Shown here: positions 42,832-54,914 of the stretch, piece by piece
Position numbering within the stretch: the first letter of the stretch is position 1
Layout of the letters: every line of letters begins with the position of its first letter
DNA from: Austropuccinia psidii
Taxonomy: Eukaryota > Basidiomycota > Pucciniomycetes > Pucciniales > Sphaerophragmiaceae
Assembly: GCA_023105745.1 (NCBI GenBank)
Contig: JALGQZ010000015.1
Location: forward strand, 16,590,499 to 16,654,498
Length of the DNA stretch: 64,000 nt
Reading direction: 5' to 3'
Position numbers and translations under genes: made by a program
Notes under the pieces: generated by a model
What the model saw: only the letters and a program-made list of their open reading frames with translations
Told to the model about the DNA's origin: nothing
The model's database searches: none

Positions 42832-44269
42832 TGTCAGCCTGTGACTCAAAACCAGAGCACAAGCATGACAGCCAAAATACCATAAATCAATGGTATAGCC
42901 AAAATACCACCAAAACATGGAGCTGAGCCAAATTAGCTCAAAAGGTATCAAAAGAAAGAAAAAACTCACCCCTTTCTGAAAATATAAGTCCCATCACCAT
43001 AGGACAAGAAATAACAAAGTTATTCCTGCCCAAAGTTATTTCTGAGCATAAACCTTAATTTTCACCTCTCATCTAAAATCTAGAAGGAGAGGCTTAACCC
43101 CATCAAATGGGTATTCAAAATGAAGCTGTACGCCAGGGCTATCCAATGGTGCCAACCAAACTGAGCTAGCACCAGTATAACTTGAGTTATGGTCAAATTC
43201 AGGCCAAATAAGGGTGAACAAAACATTCACCTCTCATCTAACTTTTACAGTTTTAGTGTGAGATACCTAAAGTGGGGTCTTTTTGGAAAGAGCACAATCA
43301 GGGCTATCTGATGGTGTCATCCATTTCCCCATAACTCAACTACAACAGAAGTTATTGGCCAAACAAGCTTAATACAGCTTTTTGCCCAAACCACGCCAAT
43401 GTACAAAAATACTTGTACATGGGATAACTTTGTCATATTGAGTGACAACCATGTCAAGTTGGGTACCATTGTGTAGAGCTCATGTAGAGCTATTCAATGA
43501 ACCAACTTTGAGCTTGATATCTCAAAAACTGACAGAGTTATGACCATTTTAAGGTCAAAATCCCACCAGCTGTCATATACAGCCTTACCATGGGATAACA
43601 CCCCATAATCATGAATATGAGGTGTCAACAGACAAAGGAGCATGTTTTTGCTTCAATACCTCATATGTCAGTCAATACTGGGGTCCCATACAGTTTCTGT
43701 ACAGCATTCTACGCGTCATACACGTCAGAATCAGGCTGTGAGGTCCCCAGATGAAAATTTTCACCCTGTATTGGTGAAAACTGCCCAGATGTGGTTTCAA
43801 AACCACATCTGAGCCCAATACAGGTTATACAGGCTGTTTGCAAACCACAAGCCAGTACTAGAGAGTGAAAAAATCTTCACTTCCTCTACGTGGAAAGGTC
43901 TAGCACCCTTGCCACCCCATTTCAGGATAAAAAGGAGGTTTTTCACTGCCAGAACCCTTTCCTCATCCTGCTCTTGAATAACCTACGTAGTAAACTGTCA
44001 AAAACAGTTTTACTCTTGGTTAATAATCAGGTATACTCTTAATTTAAAGTATTTTAGTCTTTATTATTGTAATCCAACAGGTAAAGCTGCACCCAGGGCT
44101 TTCAACAGCGCTCACCACCACTATATCTCTATAGTAAAGCCCTTTAAATTCTTAAATTAAAACTTTTATTATCAATTATATCCTCTTTAAAATTATTTTT
44201 ACCGTGTCACAGTCATAGTTAAAGCTTGTAAATACTCTTATACACCTTTATCATAGACTCAGCCTGACA
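42832..44269 (+). repeat. 3' LTR of gypsy 2 (family 3)
   Basis: TGTCAG...CTGACA, 1438 bp, the same length as the 5' LTR. About 20 substitutions by eye, for example GAGGAAAC/AAAAAAC and AATCGCTT/AACCCTTT. It is followed by the ATAAA duplication. Confidence 0.92.
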
Positions 44270-44274
44270 ATAAA
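44270..44274. repeat. Target duplication ATAAA, right
   Basis: Perfect match to the left duplication at 34565-34569. Removing gypsy 2 rejoins the family-1 LTR sequence. Confidence 0.9.
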
Positions 44275-44618
44275 CCTTATGCAATATTAAATTTAAGCTT
44301 ATTTAAGCTTAAATTTAACAAATTTAAAAAAATGTTAAAAAAGTTACATTAGTACTGTGAGAGTCTTAAATCTTCCAATAACATGAGAAATAAGCCTTTT
44401 TGGGTATAGCACCCTATGGGTTTACCCTAGGTTATTTTTGGTATAGAGTCCAAAAATGACATAATATTTATAACTTTGTTTATCCAAAAAAAGTTATACT
44501 TATTTTTTGTTATTTTATATTTTGAATTCAATTGAAAATTCTGTTGAGGACTAAATAAGCTGTATGTCAAATCATTTGTGGCCTTATGGGTATGTTATAC
44601 ATACATCACAGGCTCACA

Positions 44619-46013
44619 ATTTGCCAATGGTTGATTTATGATTTGGGTATGTGCATGTGTAGTGAAATTGCGGACCAATTTCTTCAATTGGAGCCTTTTG
44701 AATAGAGCAAAAATACAACAGTGGTTTCCAGAGTGAGAAATAAATCCAGTAAGCTTGCTCATGGCCACCACATCAGCAATTTCTGTGAGGATGGAAACAA
44801 GGATAAATGATCCTGAAGGTCCTGTTGACATGGGTAAAAAATGGTAATCTTGGCACAGTTCTTTGAGATCCTTGATCAGGGGAATTAATAGGCAATTAAA
44901 TTGAATGGAAGTTGGTTCCTTTGGACCAGGAATGATTCCTGAAAAATAGAAATTCTCTGCCTTCCATCTTTCCCTTAGGGGGAGATTGAGACAAATAAGC
45001 ATGATAGGTCCAATGCTGGCCAACCGGGTTGACTTTCCATGTGCATTAAACCAGTCTACATAAATTGAGAAGGCCAATGCACCAGGAATGGACATGAATG
45101 GGGGGTCATAGATATTTCTAGTCCCAGTGAAGCATCTCCAGACCAATCCATCCCAGATGTCACATATGGGGGAACCTTGAGGAATGTGGGATTGTTAATG
45201 TTGATGTAGAATTTCCATAGTTCCAGCGCACTGGAGAAATCTGGAAAGCCAATTTTTCAATGGTTGATAAAGGAAATGTTTTTTTGGTATAAATTTTTGC
45301 TTCATGTTGGTTGTGTTTTGGGTGCAGGGTTTAAATGAATTGATGAATTTTCCTAATGATTGTGTGCAAGGGGGATCATTTTCATTTGGTTCATTATAGC
45401 TTTTACAGTGGGGTTGGTCAGTTGTGACATATTCAGTGAGGCCATTAAGAAAGAAACATTGAGGACAACATATATAGTTTTCAATTCGTCGCTCCAATTG
45501 GAGATATTCAAATATGGTACTGAGATCTTGAGGTATATGGAATGCAGGAGTGGGGTGACCACCTGAGCTTGAGATACTGGACTTGATCAGCAGGTTCAGG
45601 GCAGGGTTGAGAATGCTTGAAGCCTTGTGGGGTATATTATACATCAACAATAGAATGGCAGATATTATCATTCCAAGGGCTTGTATCGGAAGGTTTTGAC
45701 TGCTGCTGTATAATTTCTCTGAAGTTGAATTTACACCCTGTGGAGTGGAGAATGTGATTTGGTTCAATTGAGAATAATCAGCTAGGAAAATTTGATCCAA
45801 TATAATTTGTGGGCACTCAGATCCTGATTCTGAAGTAGGGATGTTTGGAAGAGATTTGAGTTCAATGGCTGATTTGAGCTTGTTAATGTGCTGTTTATAT
45901 TGGAAAGGTGTGAAGGCAACTCCCTGCCTATCACCCTCAGGAGGAGAGTGTGTTTGAGTTGAGCAGTGTTGACACATGCATATATGCATTGAAGAATAGC
46001 GGGGGGTTTACAT
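44619..46013 (-). pseudogene. Transposase of element B, N-terminal part
   Basis: ATG at 46013 is followed at once by TAA, where element A has ACA. The frame then matches A (ICMCQHCSTQTHSPPEGDRQ, YICCPQCFFLNGL, FLYQPLKNWLSRFLQCAG, FSIYVDWFNAHGKSTRLAS, GFISHSGNHCCIFA). It keeps the ten bases (PFMSIPGALAF region, near 45090) that element A lost. It ends at the family-1 LTR insertion at 44618. Confidence 0.8.
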
Positions 46014-46959
46014 TGTTGTGGGAATTGGGAATAAGGTTCAATTATTTATAAATATATATTAATGATTTGAAATTGCTTAGGGAAGTGATTAATTGGGAAA
46101 GAAATTGCATTATTATTTATGAATGGGAATATGATTTGGGCCAGTTGAGGATTTTATCTCATTTGTAATGGTGGCTGAGCTGCAGGGGATAAAGTGTAAC
46201 ATGTCAAATCTTGATGGGGGAATCGGTTAGGAGTTTACTTGTGTAAAATGACATGCTGCTTAATGCTTGTACATATTCTAGTTTATTTACACACAGTGAT
46301 ACAACCGGTTTGAACATTGAGGGGGTTCCATTAGTGAAGTGTCACAATTGAATTGAGGGGATCAACATTTAATCTATGTATGCTGGCATGCCATTGTACA
46401 TGGCCTAAGCCTTATTACAGACATAACAATATAGCTCTATTAAATAAGGGTTTGGAGTGGAGCTAAAGTCTTGGTATTTGGTTTGAGTACAGCGGGCTTT
46501 TAATCAGTTGGAATGTCTGGCCTTTCTTAAAAAGGTGATGTCTCTTTTGTGGGTAAATCCTTTATTAATATACCCTTATACAGATATAGAATGCTGGGAA
46601 ATTTTGATGCATATATTGGCAGTTTGAATATTTTACACAATGTGACAATGGAGAGGGAGAAAGTCTTATTGAATCTGATTACTGATGGGTGATGGGTCCC
46701 CTTTGAGATCAAGGAAATATCACATTATATGCTGGTAGGCCGGCAGTGTGGTTTCTGAAAAAAGAGGAGGAGCTCAAAAATAGGCCAGACAAATTCTCCC
46801 AAAAATTATTTTATTAGCCTTACACAAGAGAGTTTGTTCCCACTATTCATACAATTTCTCTATTGTACTTTTGAAATATTTCATTTGAGATCACTCTATT
46901 TTATCATAATACTGAGCTGTTTTATCAAGTTGAAAAAATGACTGTAGTTTTTTAGCCCT
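46014..46959. promoter_or_regulatory. Divergent intergenic region of element B
   Basis: Same layout as 10951-11910 in A, read inverted. It contains the conserved palindrome. Similarity to A runs through most of the segment. Confidence 0.5.
46376..46401. promoter_or_regulatory. 26-bp palindrome, copy 5
   Basis: Half sites ATGTATGCTGGC and GCCATTGTACAT around AT. It lies 363 bp from B's transposase ATG and corresponds to 11523-11548 in A. Two CpGs of the A copy appear as TG here, which weakens symmetry at those positions only. Confidence 0.65.
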
Positions 46960-49020
46960 CATGCCATCTTCAAACCCATGTAAATGCCATTAAGGTTCTT
47001 CTTATGACTCAGATTGTCAATCTAGCATAGAATATGTTCAAACAACAAAGTCACCAATGAGTCCCAAAATTCCACTCACAACCCCTATTGCATCCTCAAT
47101 GAATGTATCAGGTCTCAACATTAATGTGGGAAATGTGACTTCTCAAGATTAAAGCACTTGGTCAATTCCTAATATTTCCGTCACTCCAATTACCCCAAAT
47201 CCCACTAATACACAAATGCATGTGTCTGAGGGGCCTGGAAGGACACCAGAAATTTAATCAAAGGCTAATCCACAATCCAAATTTCCATTAGACTTCCTCC
47301 TTAATCCTGGTCAGAATCCAGTGGCATCCCAGGAACACTTTGGGCAAACTAAACATCCAACCCTCAAGATTCCAACAGGATCTCAGCTTCATTTGGGCCA
47401 TGAAAACTGGTTGATGGTGGGTGGTGAAAACAACCATTGGAAAATTTTACTTGAGTGGAATTGCCAATGGAAATCCAGGATTGACACTTCATCAAAGTAA
47501 GTCTTTTGGATTTTGGAATATAAACTTTTTCAAAATCTGATATGTTTGTTTCATGGGTTAGATATGGCACCTAGAGGCAAGATGGTCCAGTCTTGGGAGC
47601 CAATTGAAGATTGTGAGTATGGCCAGTGTTTTTTTAATTTTTCTATGTGTTAAGTGATGATTTTAATGGCAGGTGATGAAATTTATGCATCTTCACCTCT
47701 GGCACATAAATAAAAAGTCACTGGACATCATCATCTATATGCCTCCAAACCAAGAATGGGTCATGCCACTTCATCAAGAAACAAAATTGTGGATGATGAG
47801 GATGAGAACATTTCTCTTACTCAAAGTGAAACAAATGATGATCCAAGGGGGGACAAGTTCACTGCACAAAAGCCGGGAACTCAGTCAAATAGTGAGTTCA
47901 CCCACTCTCAAATGCCCCTCACCCAGAGTATGCTTGATCAATCCAGGATGAGACAGCAAAGGAACCAGGCTTGAAAAGCTCACAATTTGGCAAAAAATGC
48001 AAGCCAGAAGGAGCAACAAAGATGGCTTAAAGCAGAACTTCCAGAAAATGTCCATGGGATGAGATAAGCTGTACATGCCCATTGCCTGTTCCTACTCAAA
48101 GTAAGGAATAAGAATTATTCCTCACTACCAGCACCACCCAGCACAGAAGAGCGTGAAATTGTGATTCAAGTTGCTGGTCATATGGGATATGTCCCCAAGG
48201 ATGTTTTCAATGAGCCATAAACATACGTTCAGTCTCAGGGTTGCCAAAGCTACTGCAAAAATGAGCTCCACAAGTTAGGACTAAAGAAATTCACTTGGGA
48301 CTGGGAGAGCTCGTGGCAACATCCATTGAATGAGTTGATTTCTATGGTGTTCTAACATAACTTTCATCTTGCACTTGTCAGCACCAAGTATCATCATTAC
48401 TGTTGGAACAAGGATGATAATAACTAGGGGGTTGTGGCAGATTTAATGGAGGAATATTTCACTTATTTGAAAAGAGAATAAAGTCTATTGAAAAGGATGT
48501 GGAGTATTTGGTAAAAAAGAAGGAGAATAAAAAGCTCTCAAAGATTTGTCAAAGGGTTAGCTATTGTATCTCTTCTTCATTGTGAAGTAAGTCTGATAAT
48601 AATCTAATTGATTATGTGCAGACCTGTGGGCACCATCATGAATGGTGTGATATGGCTAAATTTTGCATTCTAGCATCACAATTCAATGACCCTCAATTAT
48701 GCTCAGATACTGAGGAGGTACTGGAAAATGGACATCAAGTTTACGGCAGAGTGGAATTACACTGGTGCCCATGCTTATTTGATGAGTTGGTATTGAAAAT
48801 TGATAGAGAAATAGAGTTTTGTAATCAAATTAAAAAAGGGTAAAAAACTATTGATATATTGCCAGAAATTAGATCAATAGATGACAGTGATATTCCTGAA
48901 GGGCTATCTTTTCAGGTATTTGATCAAGATTGGCTCAAAGGTTGTAGTAAGATGCCAACTATTGCCCTCAAGATACTTTAAATGCCAGTTATTAGACCAA
49001 ATGGGCATGCTCTCCAATAA
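46960..49020 (+). pseudogene. Gene X of element B, degenerate
   Basis: It begins at ATG 46960 (copy A begins MSSFKSHKS) and ends at TAA 49018-49020. Recognisable blocks: the Ser/Pro/Asn-rich exon 1 (47050-47490), the small exon with ATGGCACCTAGAGGCAAG near 47569, and exon 3 (GHATSSRNKIVDDEDENISL near 47756; KFCILASQFNDPQLCSDTEE near 48660). The CAA at the position of A's TGA is intact here, but other stops and shifts are present, including a TAA near 48981 where A reads GAC. It supports the exon structure assigned to A. Confidence 0.65.
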
Positions 49021-49325
49021 GTGAGTAAAAAAAATGTAAAACACAGCTACCAATTAAGGTTTTGTGAATTGTTTGTGCAGGTGTGATACAATCTGATTAT
49101 TATGTCTTAAATATGCAACATCTTGCTAAATAAGTTAGAATATAAACAAGGTGATTTTGTATGTACCATGGTGTCCCTTCTCAAGATTTGTCTATTGCTA
49201 ATTTTGATTGAGGAAATATTGAAGAAGCTTGATTCAGCTCATGGTATTCATGATCTTGGATCCGTGATGGGGTGAAAAGGAGGTATCAACTTTGCCAAAC
49301 ACAAACTAAATAATATCAGTAAGGC

Positions 49326-50440
49326 TCACGCAGTTAATGAGTTTTTCTTTTCTTGGACCTATTGGCAATTGGAATATGGGTTTCCAATTAAGAAAGATTT
49401 CAGAATATTAATACAATCAGGGACAAAGATGAGCTTGAAAGGTATCTTGCACATGTTTACCTCAACTGAATGACCTTCACAGGTTGTTGTTGGCCAATAC
49501 AATGGAGTTGATCAACAGCCTGAGCCTCAAGGGCTGGGTTCCAATTGAGCTCCTGGAAAGGTGGATGTCAGAGTCGGAAAACTAGGGTAGAGTTTTGGGG
49601 GTCCTCTCACCATTAAATAGACAATATTAGTGCAAGTTATGTTGAGGGAAGCTCCAGCTGCAGCAATGGATGCAATGAGTACTTCAAATTAAAGATTATT
49701 AAAGATGTTCTACAGGGCCCTCTCCTGCACCTGTGCTGTAATTGTTCCATCAATTTGTGCTGAAAGTATAGAGTGATGGGCAAGTGCAATACAAATTCTA
49801 CCATAAACAGATGGTAAGATGGATTCAATTTGTAATGGATGCATATTGGAATTAACTCACAAATAAAGAAATTGGGTCCATTGGGTGCAAATCACTGATT
49901 TGGATGGACCACACTTTGATTGTTTGTTCTTCAGTAAGTGTTTGAGGAGGTATGCAATTTGACTACTCATAATGCATGTTTCCACATCCACAATGGTTTG
50001 GGTGATTTTTTAGTTATTTGGAGTGCTCCCACCCTCATGGTCTTCCAAATTGGGATCCACCATACTTTTAAGCATTATATGATGGTTACAACACATCTGA
50101 AGCTTATTAAAACTTCTGAAACATTCTCCTGGTTCTTTTGTTTTGGATGATAGGAATTATTTGTATAATTCATAATATTATTTCTGCATTGTTGGGCTGA
50201 GTGGGAGCAGTTTGTAATGATGGCTAATATGTGGGAGTGATTTGAGATCGGAGGTTTTGGTGCGGTGCAATGCCAAATGCAAAATATCATTGCAACCTTT
50301 GGAAAGACTACTCAGGATGAATGGTGACCAGTTATCTTTATCTGAGCTCTGGGGTCCGGTGATGAATGATATTATGCCCAAAAACCTCATGATTGGTGTT
50401 GTGAATAGGTGTGCGCATTACACATATTCAACAGGATTAT
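49326..50440 (-). pseudogene. SNF2 helicase of element B, C-terminal part
   Basis: Matches element A from GIISFITGPQSSDKDNWSPF (near 50370) through the intron with an intact GTGAGT donor, to motif VI (QAVDQLH-IGQQ near 49490) and the last exon ending SLTA at 49326. Several stops and shifts are present. It is cut from its N-terminal part by gypsy 3 inserted at 50441. Confidence 0.7.
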
Positions 50441-51855
50441 TGTCAGGCTGAGTATATGAAGAGGTGATAATAATAGTATTTACAGCCTTAACTATGACTG
50501 TGACACAGATAATAAGTAAAAAAAAGGTTTTTTTAAAATATAAGGGCTTTAATACAAGGATTTTAGTGGTGGTGAGTGCTGTTGAAAGCCCTGGGTGCAG
50601 CTTTACCAATTTAATTATTAAAATAAAGACTAAAATACTTAAAATTAGGAGTATACCTGATTATTTTCCAATATTATAACTGTTTTTGAAAGTTTCACTA
50701 TGTAGGAATTCAAAAGCAGGATGAGGAAACCTTTTCTGGTGGAGAAAAGGCCTCCTTTTATCCTAAAATGGGGTGGAATGGCCCTCTAGACCATCCACGT
50801 AGAGGAAGTGAGGAGGTTTTTGCTTCAGAGTACTGACTTGTGGCTTTCATAGCTCTTTTATTCTCTGTATTGGGCTCAGATGGGGTTTTGAAACCACATC
50901 TGGGCAGTGTTCACCAATAAAGGGTGAAAGTCTTCACCTGGGGACCACAAAGCCTTCTTCTGATGTGTATGATGCATAGAATGCTGTACAGAACCTGTAT
51001 GGGACCCCAGTATTGAATGAATTATGAGGTATGGAAGTAGAAACAACCTCCTTTGTCTGTTTGACACCTCATAATCATACGTATGGGATAATATCCCACA
51101 GTAAGACTGTATTGATCTAATTGTGGGATATTGAGCTTAAAAATTCCATAACGTTTTCAGTCTTTGGGATATCGAGCTCAAAATCAATTCATTGAGTAGC
51201 CCTGCATGTTTTCTTCACAATTGTACCTCATTTGATATGGTTATCATCAAATATGGCAAATTTATGCAATGTACAAGTTTTCTTATACACATTGATGATT
51301 AGCCCAAAAACTGTCTGGAGCTTTCTTGCTCCATATCTTTTGTTCTAGATGAGATATGGGGCAATTGATGGCACCATCAGATAAACCTGATTGTGCTCTT
51401 TCCAAAAAGAGCCCACCTTAGGTATCTCACACTAAAACTGTAGAAGTTAGATGAGAGGTGAATATTTTAATCACCCTTATTTGATCCTATTTTGGTCATA
51501 ACTTCTGTAATTCTGGTGCTAGCTCAGTTTGGCTAGTATCAATGGAGAGCCCTGAATTGAAGATTCATTTTGAATACCTATTTGATGGGTTTAAGCCTTC
51601 TCCTCTGTATTTTATATTAGAGGTGAAAATTAAGTTTTGTTCTCAGCAACAACTTTCAGCAGGGATAACTTTGTTATTCTTTGTCCTATGATGATGGGAC
51701 TTGTATATTTGGAAAGGGGCGAGTTTCCTCTTTTGTTTGATACCTTTTGACCTGATTTGTCTCAGATCCATGTTTTGGTGGTATCTTGGCTATACCATTG
51801 GTTTATAGTATTTGGCTGTCATGCTTGTGCTCTGGTTTGGAGTCACAGGATGATA
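50441..51855 (-). repeat. 3' LTR of gypsy 3
   Basis: On the plus strand it starts TGTCAGGCTGAG and ends CACAGGATGATA, about 1415 bp. The intact CTGACA-type end is mutated. Many substitutions relative to the 5' LTR. Confidence 0.8.
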
Positions 51856-52935
51856 TAACCTCACTCTAAAAAAGGCTCATCATTGATGAGACTGTTAAGT
51901 ACTCCTAGAGGCTATGAATCTTCTCAAGTGAAGGTTCCCATCTGGTATGGCCTTCTCTGCCAACCATTTATCTTTATCAGCTGTCTGGTTCTCAAATCTG
52001 ACCAAGTATTGTCTTTGGTATTTACCATTAAGTCTGCTCTTCCTGGCCTTGATGATTTTCCTCACTGGTCCACTGGAGTCTTCCACTTCCACTATCTCTG
52101 GGGGGTGGGGTTTTTCTTCCTGGAGGGGAATTCATGCTCATCTGTCTAGAAGTATGGTTTGACCAAACTCACTGGAAAGACTGGGTGTTTCCTACAAAAT
52201 ATTTCTGTAAGTTTTACTTCTGCTGATTTTTCCCTATCAATCTCATGATATTGTAGGGCCCTACAAATGAGTCTCTCATGATCCTAGGTCCTTTGAGATT
52301 ATCAAACTTCAGTGTAGACACTAACACTTGGTCCCCTTGTTTAAAGTCAGGTTCCATGTGTGATTTGTCCCACCTCTGTTTGTTGTATTCCCTTTCCTCA
52401 GCTATGCATTTGGCAGCTGTGTAACAAGCTTTATTTCAAAAATCATGGAAGTCCTTGGCTGTGGGGTGGATAGTTAGAAGATTCTTCTTGAAGTGATCCA
52501 CAGGGAATAGGGGATTCCACCCTTTCGCTACCAGTGAAGGTGCTTTTCCTGTGGTAGAGTTCTGCCTTGTGTGATAAGCCAGCTGGACTGCTGGTAGAAG
52601 GGTAACCCAGTCATGGGTGTAACCTTCATGGTCCTTATATTCCATTCCATAGGCACAGAATCTTCTGAGGATTTCTTCCATTGTTTGGATCATCCTTTCA
52701 GCTGATCCATCTGTTTGTGGATGGTAAGCTGTAGAAAAAGCAATTTTAGTAACAGCATGTCATAGAGCTTGGTCCAAAATTCTGATGTAAATTTTGTGTC
52801 CCTATCACTAATGATAATCTTAAGGACTCCACAGGTGGATACTATGTTACTCCAAAATAACATTGCAGTATCCATGGCTGTATCCTCTTTGCAACATGGT
52901 AGGCACCTTAAACTCTTGCTTAACCTATCAACTAT
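51856..52935 (-). pseudogene. Gypsy 3 integrase C-terminal part and chromodomain
   Basis: Minus-strand frames show [33 protein letters not shown] (second catalytic Asp), AYHTRQNSTTGKAPSL, and the chromodomain-like [20 protein letters not shown]. The Leu codon at KWLA is intact here, which identifies the TAG at 42723 in gypsy 2 as a lesion. Shifts separate the pieces. Confidence 0.75.
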
Positions 52936-54914
52936 TGTGGTATTCCATACCATTTTTTTCACCAGGCTCAAGCTCATAGTACCCCCTAACAGCAGTAAAT
53001 CCAGCCTACAGTCAGAGTTACACTCAAATTTTACACCAAAAGGTCAATTTTACAAAAAGAAGCTGGATTTAACTCATAAAACCATGGCACAGACAGCAAA
53101 GGGCAGTGTATGTGTTTAAATAAATTATTTAATTTCATTATGCATATGTGAAGATCAAGTTACATATAGTAAACTAGTTACAACAAATAAGGTACCACCC
53201 TTTAAATTACACACCCCACCCAGCTTTACACCCCGTTATAGCCACAGGACTCATGCAGCAATAAAAGAACACCTGCATGAATTTCACAGCAACCTACCAC
53301 TTAAAATAAAAAATTCACATGATGAAAAGCTCAACTCCATGGAATTCCTGCAACTCATTTACAACACAGCCACAGGAGTACCTTCTCTTACATCCACAGT
53401 AACCCCAAATGAAACCTTAAAACAGGATCAGAACTATTTACACCACTCATCACCTCATGAAAAACAAAGCTAGTTACAACAGGCTGCATGCAGTACACAA
53501 TTCTAATCAAATCTCAACCACATGACTATGCACAACATGTGTCAAACTTAAAAATCACATCATCTCATAAAGAACAGCTAATTCATCAGTGAAAGAAACT
53601 ATCATCTGACCTCATTTCAAAGTTCAAAAAGAAAAAAACAACCATGATACCTGCATAAATTAAACAGCCACTTCTACCAAGCCTAAAATATGACATATGC
53701 AAAGGAAATACAAAGTCATCACGTGATACTACACCCACCAACAAAATATCATGTTACAGAAAAAAGGCTGTGCAAAAGAAAAATACTCAGCCAAACTTAA
53801 ATCACCTCATGCATGCAAAGAAAATACAATAGTATCACATCATAATTAGTTCACCAAAAGACCATCATGTGATGAATGGAGGCTGTGCCGAGAAAAACTT
53901 ATCACCAAAACTTAAATAACCTGACCCTTGAAAAAAGGTTCATCACCAAAAACACAGTCACATGATGAAATCAAGAGGAATTAAAGTGGAAAAAGATAGC
54001 TCCCATGGAGGGCCCCCTGGGCTCCCAAAAGATATAAATAGAGGCACTCTCTCCCCCCAAATTTTGAATTCCCACCATGCACATCATATCCCCTGCACAT
54101 TGCAAGCACAGGAATAAGTCATCCCTCACCTGGGAGGTAGTCCAGTATATTATAGTAAGTTTACTTGCCAAGTAGCTAAGCTCAGTGGAATCATAGTGTT
54201 GAAGATTACCCAGTAGCTCAGCTCAGTGGAATATTCTTATTATTAAAATAAAAATAAAAATTATCCAGTACCCAAGATTAGGGTTACTACTCTATCAAAA
54301 TATTTTATCCAGTAGAATTAACACCATTTATCAAGACTCAAAAATAACTTACCCCTTGAGAAAGACAATATCAGAGAATCTTACCTCTTAAATTTTACAA
54401 TTACAATTTTATTTTATTATTAAACACTCTTAAAAAATAACAAACCTTTAAAGATTATTTTACTCTATTTTAACTTTACCTTAACAAAATTACCTTTATC
54501 AACAGTCATCAAATTTTTCTGAAAATCTTAAATAACTCATCTTACAATAATTTTATCACCAAGAAGAAACCACTCACCCAAATCTCACTAAAAAAGTAAA
54601 AATTATACAGACAAGTGTTTTATTAAAAATCTCAAATTTAACCAAAATTACTGAAATTATTTTTCATATAATTTATTGAATAGGTCTGATCTGAGACTGC
54701 TTAATTTTGTCTTCTGCAGTTTTAAAGCCACTTACTAATTTTATTTTGATTTGTGAGCTCCAAGGAAGATTTTGTTCAGTATCCTAGGAGGGGCAGGCAA
54801 TACACCTTTGCCACTCTTGGTTACAGGAGTTATTAGAAATTCAAAACTAGTTACCTGTGATTTCCCCCTCCAGATACTGCCTCATTTTAATCCCACACAA
54901 GAGGAGTTCCCACA
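52936..54914 (+). repeat. Solo LTR of family 2, inserted in gypsy 3 integrase
   Basis: Starts TGTGGTATTCCATACC and ends TTCCCACA, 1979 bp, with matching TGTGG/CCACA ends. Flanks CTAT (52932-52935) and CTAA (54915-54918) are a target duplication with one mismatch. Removing it rejoins the integrase frame (NAFLI to IVDRLSKSL). TATAAATA at 54033 is the candidate promoter. Confidence 0.8.
54033..54040 (+). promoter_or_regulatory. Candidate TATA box of the family 2 solo LTR
   Basis: TATAAATAGAGGCAC, conserved with 29016 in the other family 2 LTR. Confidence 0.45.

Larger units (their letters stand above)
34570..44269 (+). mobile_element. Gypsy 2: near-intact 9.7-kb Ty3/gypsy chromovirus
   Basis: Two 1438-bp LTRs, primer site, leader introns, accessory frame, single-frame gag-pol with terminal chromodomain, polypurine tract and perfect ATAAA target duplication. 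The LTRs differ at about 20 positions by eye with no length change, which marks a relatively recent insertion. Three stop codons interrupt gag-pol, so this copy is probably not autonomous. Confidence 0.92.
32743..44618 (-). repeat. Solo LTR of family 1, itself interrupted by gypsy 2
   Basis: It starts TGTAAGGTTTG at 32743 and ends GGCTCACA at 44618. Flanking bases ATTTC (32738-32742) and ATTTG (44619-44623) are a target duplication with one mismatch. Without gypsy 2 it is about 2.2 kb. No internal retroelement sequence is present, so it is a solo LTR left by recombination. Confidence 0.7.
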
